Below, piece by piece: positions 1 to 7,513 of a DNA stretch of 64,000 nucleotides; the first letter of the stretch is position 1; the number at the start of each line of letters is the position of its first letter. Source of the stretch: Hyphomicrobiales bacterium (GTDB lineage: Bacteria; Pseudomonadota; Alphaproteobacteria; Rhizobiales; Beijerinckiaceae). The stretch covers positions 2,024,001 through 2,088,000 of the forward strand of contig CAKNFP010000001.1 of assembly GCA_930633525.1 (NCBI GenBank), in the 5' to 3' direction. A model generated the notes under the pieces. That model worked only from the letters and a program-made list of their open reading frames with translations, searched no databases and had not been told where the DNA came from. Made by a program: the position numbers and the translations under genes.

Positions 1-897
1 CGACTCATCCTCACGATTCCGGTGCTCATCGGCATCATGCTGGTGTGTTTTTTCCTCACGCGCCTGAGCGGCGATCCGACTGATCTCATGTTGCCGACCA
101 ACGCGACTGAGGAGGCGCGCGCCGCCTTCCGCTCTGTCCACGGTCTGGACAGGCCGTTGTGGGAACAGTTCATCACATTCTTCGCCAACGGGCTCATGGG
201 GGATTTCGGCTCCTCTCTGCGCTTCAACCAGCCGGCGATGAGCCTTGTCTGGGAGCGCCTTGGCGCGACCACCGAACTGGCGGCGGCCACCATGGCCATG
301 GCGCTTCTCATCGGGGTGCCGGCAGGCGTCGCCGCCGCCTATCGCCGCAATACGCCGGCCGACATCACCATTCGCGGCATCACCCTGATGGGGCAGGCGC
401 TGCCGGGCTTCTACCTCGGCATCATCTCCATCATCGTCTTTGCCGTGTGGCTCCGCTGGCTGCCGTCCGGCGGGCGGGGATCCTGGCTCAATCTCATTCT
501 GCCGGCCGCGACCCTTGCCTTCAATCTCGTGGCGCTCATCGCCCGCGTCACGCGGTCCTGCATGCTCGATGTGCTGCGCCAGGATTACATCCGGACAGCG
601 CGCGCCAAGGGTGCCCGGGAGCGCACGGTGCTGTGGATCCACGCCCTGCGAAACGGCTTCATCCCGGTGCTGACGGTGATCGGTCTCCAGGTCGGCCTCC
701 TGATGGGAGGCGTCGTCGTGACCGAGACCGTGTTCTCGTGGCCCGGTGTCGGGCGCCTCGCCATCCAGGCGATCTACGCACGCGACTTTCCCGTGGTGCA
801 GGCGGTCGTTTTCACCTTCGCCATCATATTCGTCTTCGTGAACCTCGTCGTTGATCTCCTCTACGCGGTTCTCGATCCGCGCATCAGCTACAACTGA
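1..897 (+). CDS. Dpp/Opp-type ABC importer permease (DppB-like), 5' end cut by window
   Basis: Inner-membrane permease of a peptide/opine/nickel-type ABC importer. The frame is open from base 1 (reads RLILTIPVLIGIM before the GTG at 22), so the true start lies upstream of the window and 22 should not be taken as the start. The visible part has several hydrophobic segments, the DppB-type pattern RLSGDPTDLMLP near the N-terminus, and the cytoplasmic EAA coupling loop around bases 571-640 (DYIRTARAKGA), which contacts the ATPase. It ends in the family-typical LDPRI stretch. The DppC-type partner starts 9 bases downstream, so the two form one operon with the tautomerase gene after it. No ATPase gene is visible; it may lie upstream. 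Substrate unknown. Confidence 0.93.
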   Translation, partial: RLILTIPVLIGIMLVCFFLTRLSGDPTDLMLPTNATEEARAAFRSVHGLDRPLWEQFITFFANGLMGDFGSSLRFNQPAMSLVWERLGATTELAAATMAMALLIGVPAGVAAAYRRNTPADITIRGITLMGQALPGFYLGIISIIVFAVWLRWLPSGGRGSWLNLILPAATLAFNLVALIARVTRSCMLDVLRQDYIRTARAKGARERTVLWIHALRNGFIPVLTVIGLQVGLLMGGVVVTETVFSWPGVGRLAIQAIYARDFPVVQAVVFTFAIIFVFVNLVVDLLYAVLDPRISYN

Positions 898-906
898 GGC
901 GGCGCC

Positions 907-1812
907 ATGTCTTTGTCCCCGCCCGTCGCTGCAGCGGAACCTGCCCCCATCGAAAGCCGCTGGCGTGGCGTCCTCAAGCGGCTCTTCGCCAAGAAGGCCG
1001 CGAAACTCAGCCTTTTCATCATCCTGATCGGCTTTCTGTTCGCGCTGGTGCCTTCGCTCCTGGCGCCGCATGACCCTTACGCCCAGGAACTCACCCTGCG
1101 GCTGCGTCCGCCGTCGCTGATGGAGCGCGGCGTGCCCGGCTACTGGCTCGGTACCGACCAACTCGGCCGGGATATTCTCTCGCGCATCATCTATGGCGCG
1201 CGCATCACGCTCCTCGTCAGCATCTTTGCGGTTCTCGTCTCGGGGCTCGCCGGGGTCGCGATGGGGCTCATCGCGGGGTACTACGGCGGCAAGGCGGACG
1301 CGGTGATCCTGCGGCTGATCGATATACAGCTCGCCTTTCCGCTGGTCCTCCTGGTGATCGCCGTGGTGGCCGTGGTCGGCCCGTCACTCACAAATCTCAT
1401 CATCATCATGGGGTTGTCGGGGTGGCCGCGCTTCGCGCGCGTGGTGCGCGGCTCTGTGCTGTCGGTGCGCAACAAGGAATTCGTGGAGGCGGCACGGGCG
1501 ATCGGCGTGAAGACCCCGCGGATCATGGTGCAGCACATCCTGCCGAATGTCCTCTCGGCGGTCATCGTCTACGCGAGCTTCGATCTCGCCCGCATGATCC
1601 TCCTGGAGGCGACCCTCAGCTTTCTCGGCCTCGGCGTGCAGCCGCCATCGCCGACATGGGGCGGCATGATCAGCGATGGCGCCAAATACATGAGCTTGTC
1701 CTGGTCGGTCTCGCTCACCCCAGGCATCGCCATCGCACTCCTGATCCTCGCCTTCAACATTCTTGGTGACGAGCTTCGCGACGCGCTCGACCCACAGATC
1801 TCCGATAACTGA
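907..1812 (+). CDS. Dpp/Opp-type ABC importer permease (DppC-like)
   Basis: 301-residue second permease of the importer, partner of the preceding gene. A cytoplasmic N-terminus of about 35 residues is followed by a first membrane helix. Next come the DppC hallmark HDPYAQEL / YWLGTDQLGRDILSRIIYG (about residues 55-95), five further hydrophobic segments, and the EAA loop EFVEAARAIGVK. The closing DALDPQ motif is typical of the family. ATG at 907 follows the previous stop by 9 bases, indicating co-transcription. A tautomerase-fold gene starts 34 bases after the stop, so import and an enzymatic step are probably co-expressed. The cognate binding protein is not in this operon; two candidates lie on the minus strand at 2937-4448 and 7514-9028. 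Confidence 0.93.
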   Translation: MSLSPPVAAAEPAPIESRWRGVLKRLFAKKAAKLSLFIILIGFLFALVPSLLAPHDPYAQELTLRLRPPSLMERGVPGYWLGTDQLGRDILSRIIYGARITLLVSIFAVLVSGLAGVAMGLIAGYYGGKADAVILRLIDIQLAFPLVLLVIAVVAVVGPSLTNLIIIMGLSGWPRFARVVRGSVLSVRNKEFVEAARAIGVKTPRIMVQHILPNVLSAVIVYASFDLARMILLEATLSFLGLGVQPPSPTWGGMISDGAKYMSLSWSVSLTPGIAIALLILAFNILGDELRDALDPQISDN

Positions 1813-1846
1813 CGTCGCGATCGATCCGGCCCGGGAGGGCTCGACC

Positions 1847-2068
1847 ATGATCATTGCTATTCAATTCGAGAACAGCCGCACCGACGACACAAAGCGAGCC
1901 GGTGCCAAAGCCATGACGGAGGCGGCGGTTGAGACCCTCGGTGTCAAGCCGGAATGGGTGTCCGTGCTCTATGAGAACTACGACAAGGAGAACTGGGCCA
2001 TCGGCGGCGAACTGCTGCTCGACCGTCATGCGGCGCGTGAGAAGGCTGCGAAGGCTCAGGAGCCCTAG
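1847..2068 (+). CDS. 4-oxalocrotonate tautomerase-fold small protein lacking Pro1 (copy A)
   Basis: 73-residue protein of the 4-OT/tautomerase superfamily. ATG at 1847 is chosen because the protein then begins MIIAIQFENSRT, aligning directly with the two paralogues downstream; the longer frame from 1763 overlaps the permease. 4-OT enzymes use an amino-terminal proline exposed after Met removal. Here the residue after Met is Ile, and alignment with copy B puts the initiator Met itself at the Pro1 position, so classical tautomerase chemistry should be absent. The core WVSVLYENY...WAIGGELLLDRH resembles the other two copies. It has a longer, charged C-terminus. It may act as a non-catalytic subunit of a mixed oligomer with copy B, or have another role. 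It is 34 bases behind dppC-like and likely in that operon. Confidence 0.85.
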   Translation: MIIAIQFENSRTDDTKRAGAKAMTEAAVETLGVKPEWVSVLYENYDKENWAIGGELLLDRHAAREKAAKAQEP

Positions 2069-2096
2069 GTTCAATCGGCATTCAGCATTCTCAGCT

Positions 2097-2180
2097 GTCA
2101 TGGCCGGGCTCGTCCCGGCCATCCCGATGGATCGAGGCGCCTTTCCGGTCGGGATCACCGGGACAAGCCCGGTGATGACG
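2097..2180. repeat. Paired inverted REP-like palindromes
   Basis: Two copies of a roughly 31-base palindromic unit in inverted orientation. Unit 1 has arms atggccggg (2100-2108) / cccggccat (2114-2122). Unit 2 has arms atcaccggg (2154-2162) / cccggtgat (2168-2176). The outer bases gtcat...atgac and the inner atcccga (2121-2127) / tcgggat (2149-2155) complete the symmetry. Related single units occur near 41438 and 46239. This is the main content of the 333-base gap between tautomerase copies A and B; I see no gene in the remainder. Confidence 0.8.
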
Positions 2181-2401
2181 GTGGTATCTCTTGAGCAATA
2201 CTTGAATGTCGATTGCCCCTAGAACAGGCGTGGAATCGCGGCGAATATTAGATCAGTAGCGATTCAAAGAACCGAAATATCGGTATTTATTCACGGTGGA
2301 CGACCGAGCCAAAGCGCAGCCATATCGAGAACTGGCAAAGCAAGCCAAGGCGTTATTATCAAGAATCCATAACCATCACCAGCCAGACAGGGATATAACC
2401 G

Positions 2402-2617
2402 ATGCCCATTATCACCATCCAGTTCGACAAGGGCCGTTCCGTGGAGAAAAAGCGGGAGGTCGCCAACGCGGTGACCGACGCCATCGTGGCAACGCTCGGT
2501 GGCCAGCGCGATTGGGTCACCATCCTGTTCCGTGACTATGAGCGCACGGACTGGGCGATCGGCGGGAACCTGCAGCTCGACCGCCACGGCCCGCTGAAGC
2601 CCGGCCATCACGACTGA
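2402..2617 (+). CDS. 4-oxalocrotonate tautomerase family protein with Pro1 (copy B)
   Basis: 71-residue tautomerase superfamily member. It starts MPIITIQFDKGRS, so Met removal would expose the catalytic Pro1 used as general base/acid in keto-enol tautomerisation or related dehalogenation and hydration chemistry. The core WVTILFRDYERTDWAIGGNLQLDRH is almost identical to copy C, and these adjacent genes look like a recent tandem duplication. Family size is normally 60-75 residues in hexamers of one or two subunit types. An acagggat sequence about 8-10 bases before ATG serves as a possible ribosome site. It is separated from copy A by REP-like palindromes and from copy C by 42 bases. It is the only one of the three predicted to be catalytically competent by the Pro1 rule; substrate unknown. 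Confidence 0.9.
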   Translation: MPIITIQFDKGRSVEKKREVANAVTDAIVATLGGQRDWVTILFRDYERTDWAIGGNLQLDRHGPLKPGHHD

Positions 2618-2659
2618 TACTGCAATCTTTCTTCTTCTCGAACAAAGGGCGTCACGACA

Positions 2660-2878
2660 GTGATCATCACCATCCAGATGGAAAAAGGCCGCAACGTGGA
2701 TACGAAGCGGCGTGCGGCAAAGGCCTTCACCGAGGCCGCCATTGCAACCCTCGGCGCGAAGGCCGAGTGGGTGACGGTGCTTTTCGAGGACTATGAGCGC
2801 ACCGACTGGGCGATCGGCGGCAATCTGCAGCTCGACCGTCATGGTCCGGGGCTCGTCACGCTCGGCAACAAGGAATAA
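2660..2878 (+). CDS. 4-oxalocrotonate tautomerase-fold small protein lacking Pro1 (copy C)
   Basis: 72-residue paralogue of copy B. It starts with GTG at 2660, preceded by aaaggg at 2644-2649. The mature start is (M)IITIQMEKGRN: the Pro present in copy B is missing and the initiator Met falls in its place. The upstream frame is open only back to 2618 and contains no other ATG, GTG or TTG that would restore a Pro. The rest of the fold is conserved (KAEWVTVLFEDYERTDWAIGGNLQLDRH). It is probably co-transcribed with copy B and ends at a strong bidirectional terminator. It may be a structural partner of copy B in a heteromeric assembly; this is inference. Confidence 0.88.
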   Translation: MIITIQMEKGRNVDTKRRAAKAFTEAAIATLGAKAEWVTVLFEDYERTDWAIGGNLQLDRHGPGLVTLGNKE

Positions 2879-2881
2879 AAA

Positions 2882-2914
2882 AAAGGGCCCGGATTGTCGA
2901 TCTCCGGGCCCTTT
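2882..2914. terminator. Bidirectional intrinsic terminator between tautomerase copy C and the binding-protein gene
   Basis: Perfect 12-base arms aaagggcccgga / tccgggcccttt with a 9-base loop. The hairpin is flanked by an A-run on the left (2877-2884) and T residues on the right, so it can terminate transcription arriving from both convergent genes. Confidence 0.9.
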
Positions 2915-2936
2915 CGTCATTGAACCGAAGTGCGGT

Positions 2937-4448
2937 TTACTTCAGCGACGTATTGTAGAAGTAGAAACGCTGGTCGCCGCTCGGTTTGAAATTTTCAAGC
3001 TTGTTCGTCGTTCCATAGAATTCGACGCCGGCGAAAAGAAAGATGATCGGCGCCTCATCATGCATGATGCGCATCGCCTTCTTGTAGATCTCATCGCGCT
3101 TGGCGCGGTCGGTCTCACGGGCTCCGGCGTCGATCAACGCATCGAGTTCGGCGTTCTTGATATAGGAATAGCGATAGTCCGACCGATAGGCCGCGATCGC
3201 GAAGCCAGGATCATCGGGAACGCCGAGGCCGATCAGTCCGAGAGGCGCGAGCTCGCGGGCAATGAACTGGCGCAGGAATTCGCCGGACTCAAGCGACGTG
3301 ATCTTCGCCTTCACGCCAACCTTGTCCAGCATGCCGGCGATGGCCTCGCAGAGTTCGCGATCATTCGGATACCGGTTCGACGGACATTTGAAACCGACCT
3401 CGAAGCCGTTGGGAAAGCCGGCTTCCGCGAGCAACGCCTTGGCCTTGGCCGGATCATAGGGATAGTCGTCGATCGCCGGGTCGAAGCCGAGCTGGTTCTT
3501 CCGCAGGATTTGGCCATGCAGCATCCCGCCCTTGCCGAAGAAGAGGTTGTCGATGATCGCCTTCTTGTCGATGGCGTAGTTCAGCGCCTGGCGTACGCGT
3601 TTGTCCTGGACGGGACCCGGGTGAGTTTCAAGCGAGGACTGCACCACCTGGAACACCCGGTAGCTATCGACGCCGATCAGCTTGAGGTCCGGGCGGGCTT
3701 CCAGTTCGATCGCCGTGGTCACCGGCAGGTTGACGGCAAGCCCATATTCACCCGTCGTAAGACCTGCCGCCCGCGCGGTATCATCCGGCACCGCTTTCCA
3801 CACGAGCCGATCGATGCCTTCCGGCAACTTGCCCCAGTACCCCGTGTTCTTGTCCATCACGAGCCGGTCGTCCTTGACCCACTCGGTCAATTTGAACAGT
3901 CCGGTGCCGATAGGCTTCTGGCCGAAGCCCTTGGGTCCAACCTCCGCCCAATAGGCGGGCGGCGTAACGAGCACCTGCGCAAGCATCAGCTCAAGGGCGG
4001 GATAGGGATATTTCAGACGAAGGCGGACCGTATGATCGTCAACCTTCTCGGCACCCGCAAGTCCGGTCGAGTAGACCGTATAGGCGGATGCGATCTTGGG
4101 ATCCATGAAGATGCGGAGACTATGCACGACGGCGTCCGCGTTCATCGGCTCGCCGTTGGTGAAGCTTACGCCCTTGCGCAGCTTGATGAGGATCTCCGTC
4201 TCCGACACTTTCTCGAAGCTCTCCGCCAGAAGAGGTTCGATCTTGCCGCTGATCGGATTGTTGAAGAACAGCGGCTCCAGGATCGCGAAAGACGGATTGT
4301 TGGTCGACAGGGTCCCGAACAGGTCCGCCGGATCATAGGGCTGGGCGATGGTCAGGGTCGCTGCCGCGGCGCTTCCCGACAAGGGCCATGCGGGCGCCAG
4401 AAAGGGAAGCGTCACCGCAAGCGCGAGTGCACGCAGGTTGGGGCGCAT
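2937..4448 (-). CDS. Family-5 ABC solute-binding protein (DppA/OppA-like), copy 1
   Basis: 503-residue periplasmic substrate-binding protein. A Sec signal peptide covers about residues 1-30 (MRPNLRALALAVTLPFLAPA, then ...SAAAA), with the mature part starting TLTIAQPYDP. Family-5 features include the LLAESFEKVSETEILIKLRKGVSF stretch near residue 80 and the VRQALNYAIDKKAII motif. A strong ribosome site (gaggag) lies 7-8 bases upstream of ATG 4448. It is a close paralogue of the protein at 7514-9028: both share PIGTGxFxLxEWVKD and IDRLVW(K/R)xVPDDxAR. It is transcribed divergently from the XRE-cupin regulator and shares a bidirectional terminator with tautomerase copy C. It probably feeds the permease pair at 1-1812, but no permease is directly attached. 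Confidence 0.92.
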   Translation of the reverse strand: MRPNLRALALAVTLPFLAPAWPLSGSAAAATLTIAQPYDPADLFGTLSTNNPSFAILEPLFFNNPISGKIEPLLAESFEKVSETEILIKLRKGVSFTNGEPMNADAVVHSLRIFMDPKIASAYTVYSTGLAGAEKVDDHTVRLRLKYPYPALELMLAQVLVTPPAYWAEVGPKGFGQKPIGTGLFKLTEWVKDDRLVMDKNTGYWGKLPEGIDRLVWKAVPDDTARAAGLTTGEYGLAVNLPVTTAIELEARPDLKLIGVDSYRVFQVVQSSLETHPGPVQDKRVRQALNYAIDKKAIIDNLFFGKGGMLHGQILRKNQLGFDPAIDDYPYDPAKAKALLAEAGFPNGFEVGFKCPSNRYPNDRELCEAIAGMLDKVGVKAKITSLESGEFLRQFIARELAPLGLIGLGVPDDPGFAIAAYRSDYRYSYIKNAELDALIDAGARETDRAKRDEIYKKAMRIMHDEAPIIFLFAGVEFYGTTNKLENFKPSGDQRFYFYNTSLK

Positions 4449-4569
4449 CTTATTCTCCTCGGAAGTTAAATTATGACGAGCGTATCGTTATTTTTTGAAT
4501 TTACAAAAGAAAATTTCACAAATATCGTGATGCGATCCATTTCGTTATGAAGCATCGAAGGTAAAGCCC

Positions 4570-5175
4570 ATTCCTGCTCTCGTCAGTAATTCAGCCGCCC
4601 TGGATCGCGAAACGGACATCTCCGTCGGCGATCGAATACGACAGCTCCGTTTGGCGCGCGGTCGTTCACTGAAGGACGTCGCGGAACGTGCCGGGCTGTC
4701 GATCGCCCTCATAAGCCAGATCGAGCGAGGCCTTTCCTCCGCCTCCGTGCGGGTTCTCGCACGGCTTGCCCACGGTCTCGATGTCGATATCGCCGATCTG
4801 TTCGAACCCCCCTTCGACGAGGGAGACAGCGATCGCCCCATAGCGCGCGTCAAGGACCGCAAACGCATCGAACTGGCGCAGACGGGCATTACGAAGGAGC
4901 TGCTTACGCCTTTCCGCCGCACACCGCGGCTGGACATCTACATGATGACCATCGAGCCCAATGGGAAGTCGGGCGATGAGAGCTTTGTCCATGACGGCGA
5001 GGAAGCCGGCGTCATCCTGGAGGGAAGCCTTGATTTCTTCGTTGACGGGCGGCGTTACGTTCTAGGGCAGGGGGATTGCTTCAGGTTCGCCAGCCAACGG
5101 CCCCATAAATACTACAACGCAGGCCCAATTCCCACGAAGGTGATGTGGGTTCTGTTTCGCAGCGACGAGAAATAG
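4570..5175 (+). CDS. XRE-cupin transcriptional regulator; start codon unusual (ATT candidate)
   Basis: Regulator with an N-terminal XRE-type helix-turn-helix (LARGRSLKDVAERAGLS then SQIERGLSSASV) and a C-terminal cupin sensor domain (GDESFVHDGEEAGVILEGSL, YVLGQGDCFRFASQRPH). The reading frame is open from 4531. Its only ordinary start is TTG 4651, which would delete the first HTH helix (the codons just upstream encode ISVGDRIRQLR, a normal family beginning). There is no in-frame ATG or GTG upstream. ATT at 4570 has gaagg at 4557-4561, 8 bases away, and would give 201 residues, a normal family size; I use it as the working start. A sequence error or a point mutation of ATG is the alternative. 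The gene lies divergent from the binding-protein gene and 100 bases ahead of the M19-like gene, and probably controls this cluster. Confidence 0.82.
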   Translation: MPALVSNSAALDRETDISVGDRIRQLRLARGRSLKDVAERAGLSIALISQIERGLSSASVRVLARLAHGLDVDIADLFEPPFDEGDSDRPIARVKDRKRIELAQTGITKELLTPFRRTPRLDIYMMTIEPNGKSGDESFVHDGEEAGVILEGSLDFFVDGRRYVLGQGDCFRFASQRPHKYYNAGPIPTKVMWVLFRSDEK

Positions 5176-5274
5176 CGGCGCGGGACTGCTGGTTGGCGTC
5201 TGCGTTTCTGGCCGACAATTGAAGCCCGACTGCCACAATCGCAGCGGCCTATAAAGAACAGAGGAAATCCAGAG

Positions 5275-6273
5275 GTGTCCGAAGTGTCCCACATCGTCAT
5301 AGACGGCCTGAACTGTGCATCGATGAACCGTGACCAGATGGTGCGCACCCATGAGGGGGGTATCACGGCGCTCAACTACACGTGCCTGCCGGTACTCGGC
5401 GACCTGGTGACCTCCCTCACGCGTCTGCAGGCCGTGCGTGACACCATCGTGGCGATGCCTGAGGTCGCCTTGATCGTGTCCTCGACCGCCGATATTCGCG
5501 CGGCCCACGAGACAGGCAGGGTCGGTGTCATCCTCGGCACGCAGAACTCCACGATGGTCGAGGCGGACGTCGCGCTGCTCGGTGCCTTCCGGACGCTCGG
5601 CCTGCGCATTTTGCAGCCAACCTACAATGAGCAGAACGCCTTCGGTTATGGTGCGTCCTTTGATGCGACGAGCGATCTCGGCATGACCGAGGCTGGGCAC
5701 GCGTGGCTCGCGGAGATGCACAAGCAGCACCTCATCGTCGACCTGTCGCATTGCGGCCCGAAGACGACCGACGACTACCTGGCGGCCGCCAAGGAACCCG
5801 TCGTCATCAGCCATTCCAACGCCTACGCGCTCTGCCCCAATCCGCGCAACAAGTCCGATGCCCAGGCACGTGCTGTCGCCGAGACGGGCGGACTCATCGG
5901 TGCGGTGATGTGGTCACCGCTGGTGAAGATCGAGACCCGGCCGACGCTCGACGACTATATCGACCACGTCGAGCATCTGGTGAAAGTCGCCGGTATCGAG
6001 CATGTCTCCTTCGCGACCGACCTTGTCGAGCCGCATCCCGATCCGGTGAAATGGGACAAGGCGGTGGGGCCGAACGGCGAATATCCGAATATCACAGGCA
6101 TTCTCGGCGATTGGTATCGCTACGAGACACGCCTCAATACCGGCTTTCAATCGATGAGGGATACGCCCGGCATCTGGGAAGCCATGCGGCGCCGCGGCTT
6201 CAGTGCATCCGACATCGAGAAGATCGCCTCGGGCAACTGGCTGCGCGTGATGCGGGATATCTGGGGCGCGTGA
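5275..6273 (+). CDS. Peptidase M19 (membrane dipeptidase)-like protein with altered metal ligands, copy 1
   Basis: 332-residue TIM-barrel protein of the renal-dipeptidase family (M19). GTG start at 5275 with gaggaa at 5261-5266. Classical members bind two zincs through the HxD of DGHND, a Glu after the third strand, and two later His. Here the first motif reads DGLNC (residues 10-14), so His and Asp become Leu and Cys. The Glu position reads LGTQN (Gln90). H159 (VDLSHCG), H180 (ISHSNAY) and D249 (FATD) are kept. This is therefore a divergent branch, and dipeptidase activity should not be assumed; a mononuclear hydrolase or lyase is possible. It lies next to peptide-type transport genes and 100 bases after the regulator, and converges on its paralogue at 6442-7446. 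Confidence 0.88.
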   Translation: MSEVSHIVIDGLNCASMNRDQMVRTHEGGITALNYTCLPVLGDLVTSLTRLQAVRDTIVAMPEVALIVSSTADIRAAHETGRVGVILGTQNSTMVEADVALLGAFRTLGLRILQPTYNEQNAFGYGASFDATSDLGMTEAGHAWLAEMHKQHLIVDLSHCGPKTTDDYLAAAKEPVVISHSNAYALCPNPRNKSDAQARAVAETGGLIGAVMWSPLVKIETRPTLDDYIDHVEHLVKVAGIEHVSFATDLVEPHPDPVKWDKAVGPNGEYPNITGILGDWYRYETRLNTGFQSMRDTPGIWEAMRRRGFSASDIEKIASGNWLRVMRDIWGA

Positions 6274-6315
6274 GGTTCCCTTCTCCCCCAAGAAGGCGGA
6301 GCCGACTGACGCAGG

Positions 6316-6350
6316 ATCCAGCCGGGCCAAAAGCCCGGCTGGATTTCTTT
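6316..6350. terminator. Intrinsic terminator between convergent M19-like genes
   Basis: Perfect arms atccagccgggc (6316-6327) / gcccggctggat (6333-6344) with a 5-base loop, followed by ttcttttg. It can act after the plus-strand M19-like gene, and possibly for the opposite gene too. Confidence 0.85.
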
Positions 6351-6441
6351 TGGAACAGGCGCGGGCTAGAACCGGCTCCCTTCACCTCAAACGCAAAGTG
6401 GAGGCGTGGCCGCCTCCAGCCTCTTGCCGGTGGCCGCCGGA

Positions 6442-7446
6442 TCAGCCGCCCCAGACTTCGGCGTAAACGCGCAGCAGATTGCCGCCCATGATCTTGTCGA
6501 CATCCGAAGGGCTGAATCCCTTGCGCTTCAGCGCTTCATGGAGATTAGGCGTGTCAGCAAGGCTTTCGAAGCCCTCAGTCATGCGACAGGTGAATGTGAA
6601 CCAGGGGCCCATTACCCCCGTCACTTCCGGATACATGCCGCGCGGCCCGAAGGATTTTTCCCACTGCTCTTCCGACGCGTAGGTCCCTTCGGACAGGTCG
6701 CTGCCGAAAGTCACATGGTCGCTGCCGATGAGATTGACGACATAGGCGACCTGTTCCGCCCAGTCATCCAGCGTCGGCCGGGTGGCGTGCCGCGTCATCG
6801 GCGGCCAGGGCGTCAGGCCGACGGTGCCGCCCGTGCGCGCCGCCGCACGGATCAACTCGTCTGGGATGTTGCGGAGGCTGTCACACACCGCGCGCGCGTT
6901 GGAGTGGCTGAAGATCACCGGGCGCTTCGAGCGGGCGAGAACATCGGCGGCGGTGCGATAGCCCACATGGGACAGGTCGATCAGGATCCTCAACTCGTTC
7001 ATGAGCCCGACCCAACGCTCGCCCTTCTCGGTCAAGCCATCGTCTCCACCCTTGGCCAGCACACCGCAGCCAAGGGTATTGCGCTCCATGTAGGTGGGCT
7101 GGAGAATGCGAAAGCCGGTGCGCTGCAGGATGCGCAAGAGTTCCAGATCCTCCTCGACCACGACTGAATTCTGCGCACCGAGAATGATGGCGAGCTTGCC
7201 AGCGGCTTTTGCCGCCTTGATATCGGCGACGCTGCGCGGAATGACGGCGATGTCGCTGTTCTCGGAGATGACCGCGAGGCTTCGCGCAAGCGCCGGCATG
7301 GCGGTAGCGAAATCGTGGGGCGGACGGATCGCGGTCAGATTGATCGCCGTCACTCCGCCTTCCAGCGTGCGCAGCATCTGCTCGCGGCTGACGCGCGCAC
7401 AATTCAATCCATCGACGACGATGGCATCAGATGACGATGATGGCAT
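6442..7446 (-). CDS. Peptidase M19-like protein with altered metal ligands, copy 2
   Basis: 334-residue paralogue of the protein at 5275-6273. It carries the same departures from classical M19 metal sites: DGLNC in place of DGHND, and ILGAQNS where the bridging Glu motif is expected. The two later His (IDLSHVG and IFSHSNA) and the FGSD aspartate are retained. An aagga sequence precedes ATG 7446. It lies 67 bases downstream of the binding-protein gene at 7514-9028 on the same strand, so that binding protein and this enzyme probably form an operon. The pairing of an enzyme copy with a binding-protein copy suggests duplication of a whole uptake-processing unit. Function unknown; the dipeptidase label is by fold only. 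Confidence 0.88.
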   Translation of the reverse strand: MPSSSSDAIVVDGLNCARVSREQMLRTLEGGVTAINLTAIRPPHDFATAMPALARSLAVISENSDIAVIPRSVADIKAAKAAGKLAIILGAQNSVVVEEDLELLRILQRTGFRILQPTYMERNTLGCGVLAKGGDDGLTEKGERWVGLMNELRILIDLSHVGYRTAADVLARSKRPVIFSHSNARAVCDSLRNIPDELIRAAARTGGTVGLTPWPPMTRHATRPTLDDWAEQVAYVVNLIGSDHVTFGSDLSEGTYASEEQWEKSFGPRGMYPEVTGVMGPWFTFTCRMTEGFESLADTPNLHEALKRKGFSPSDVDKIMGGNLLRVYAEVWGG

Positions 7447-7513
7447 GACGTTCCTTGCACTCCCATAGTCGTTCGGAACAATCCCGATAGGCGAATTCTT
7501 GGTGGCGCCGATC

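Noticed and set aside
2793..4469. 558-codon plus-strand frame opposite the first binding protein
   Set aside because: It is antisense to a binding-protein gene with signal peptide, strong ribosome site and clear homology; the plus-strand translation shows only low-complexity high-GC shadow sequence.
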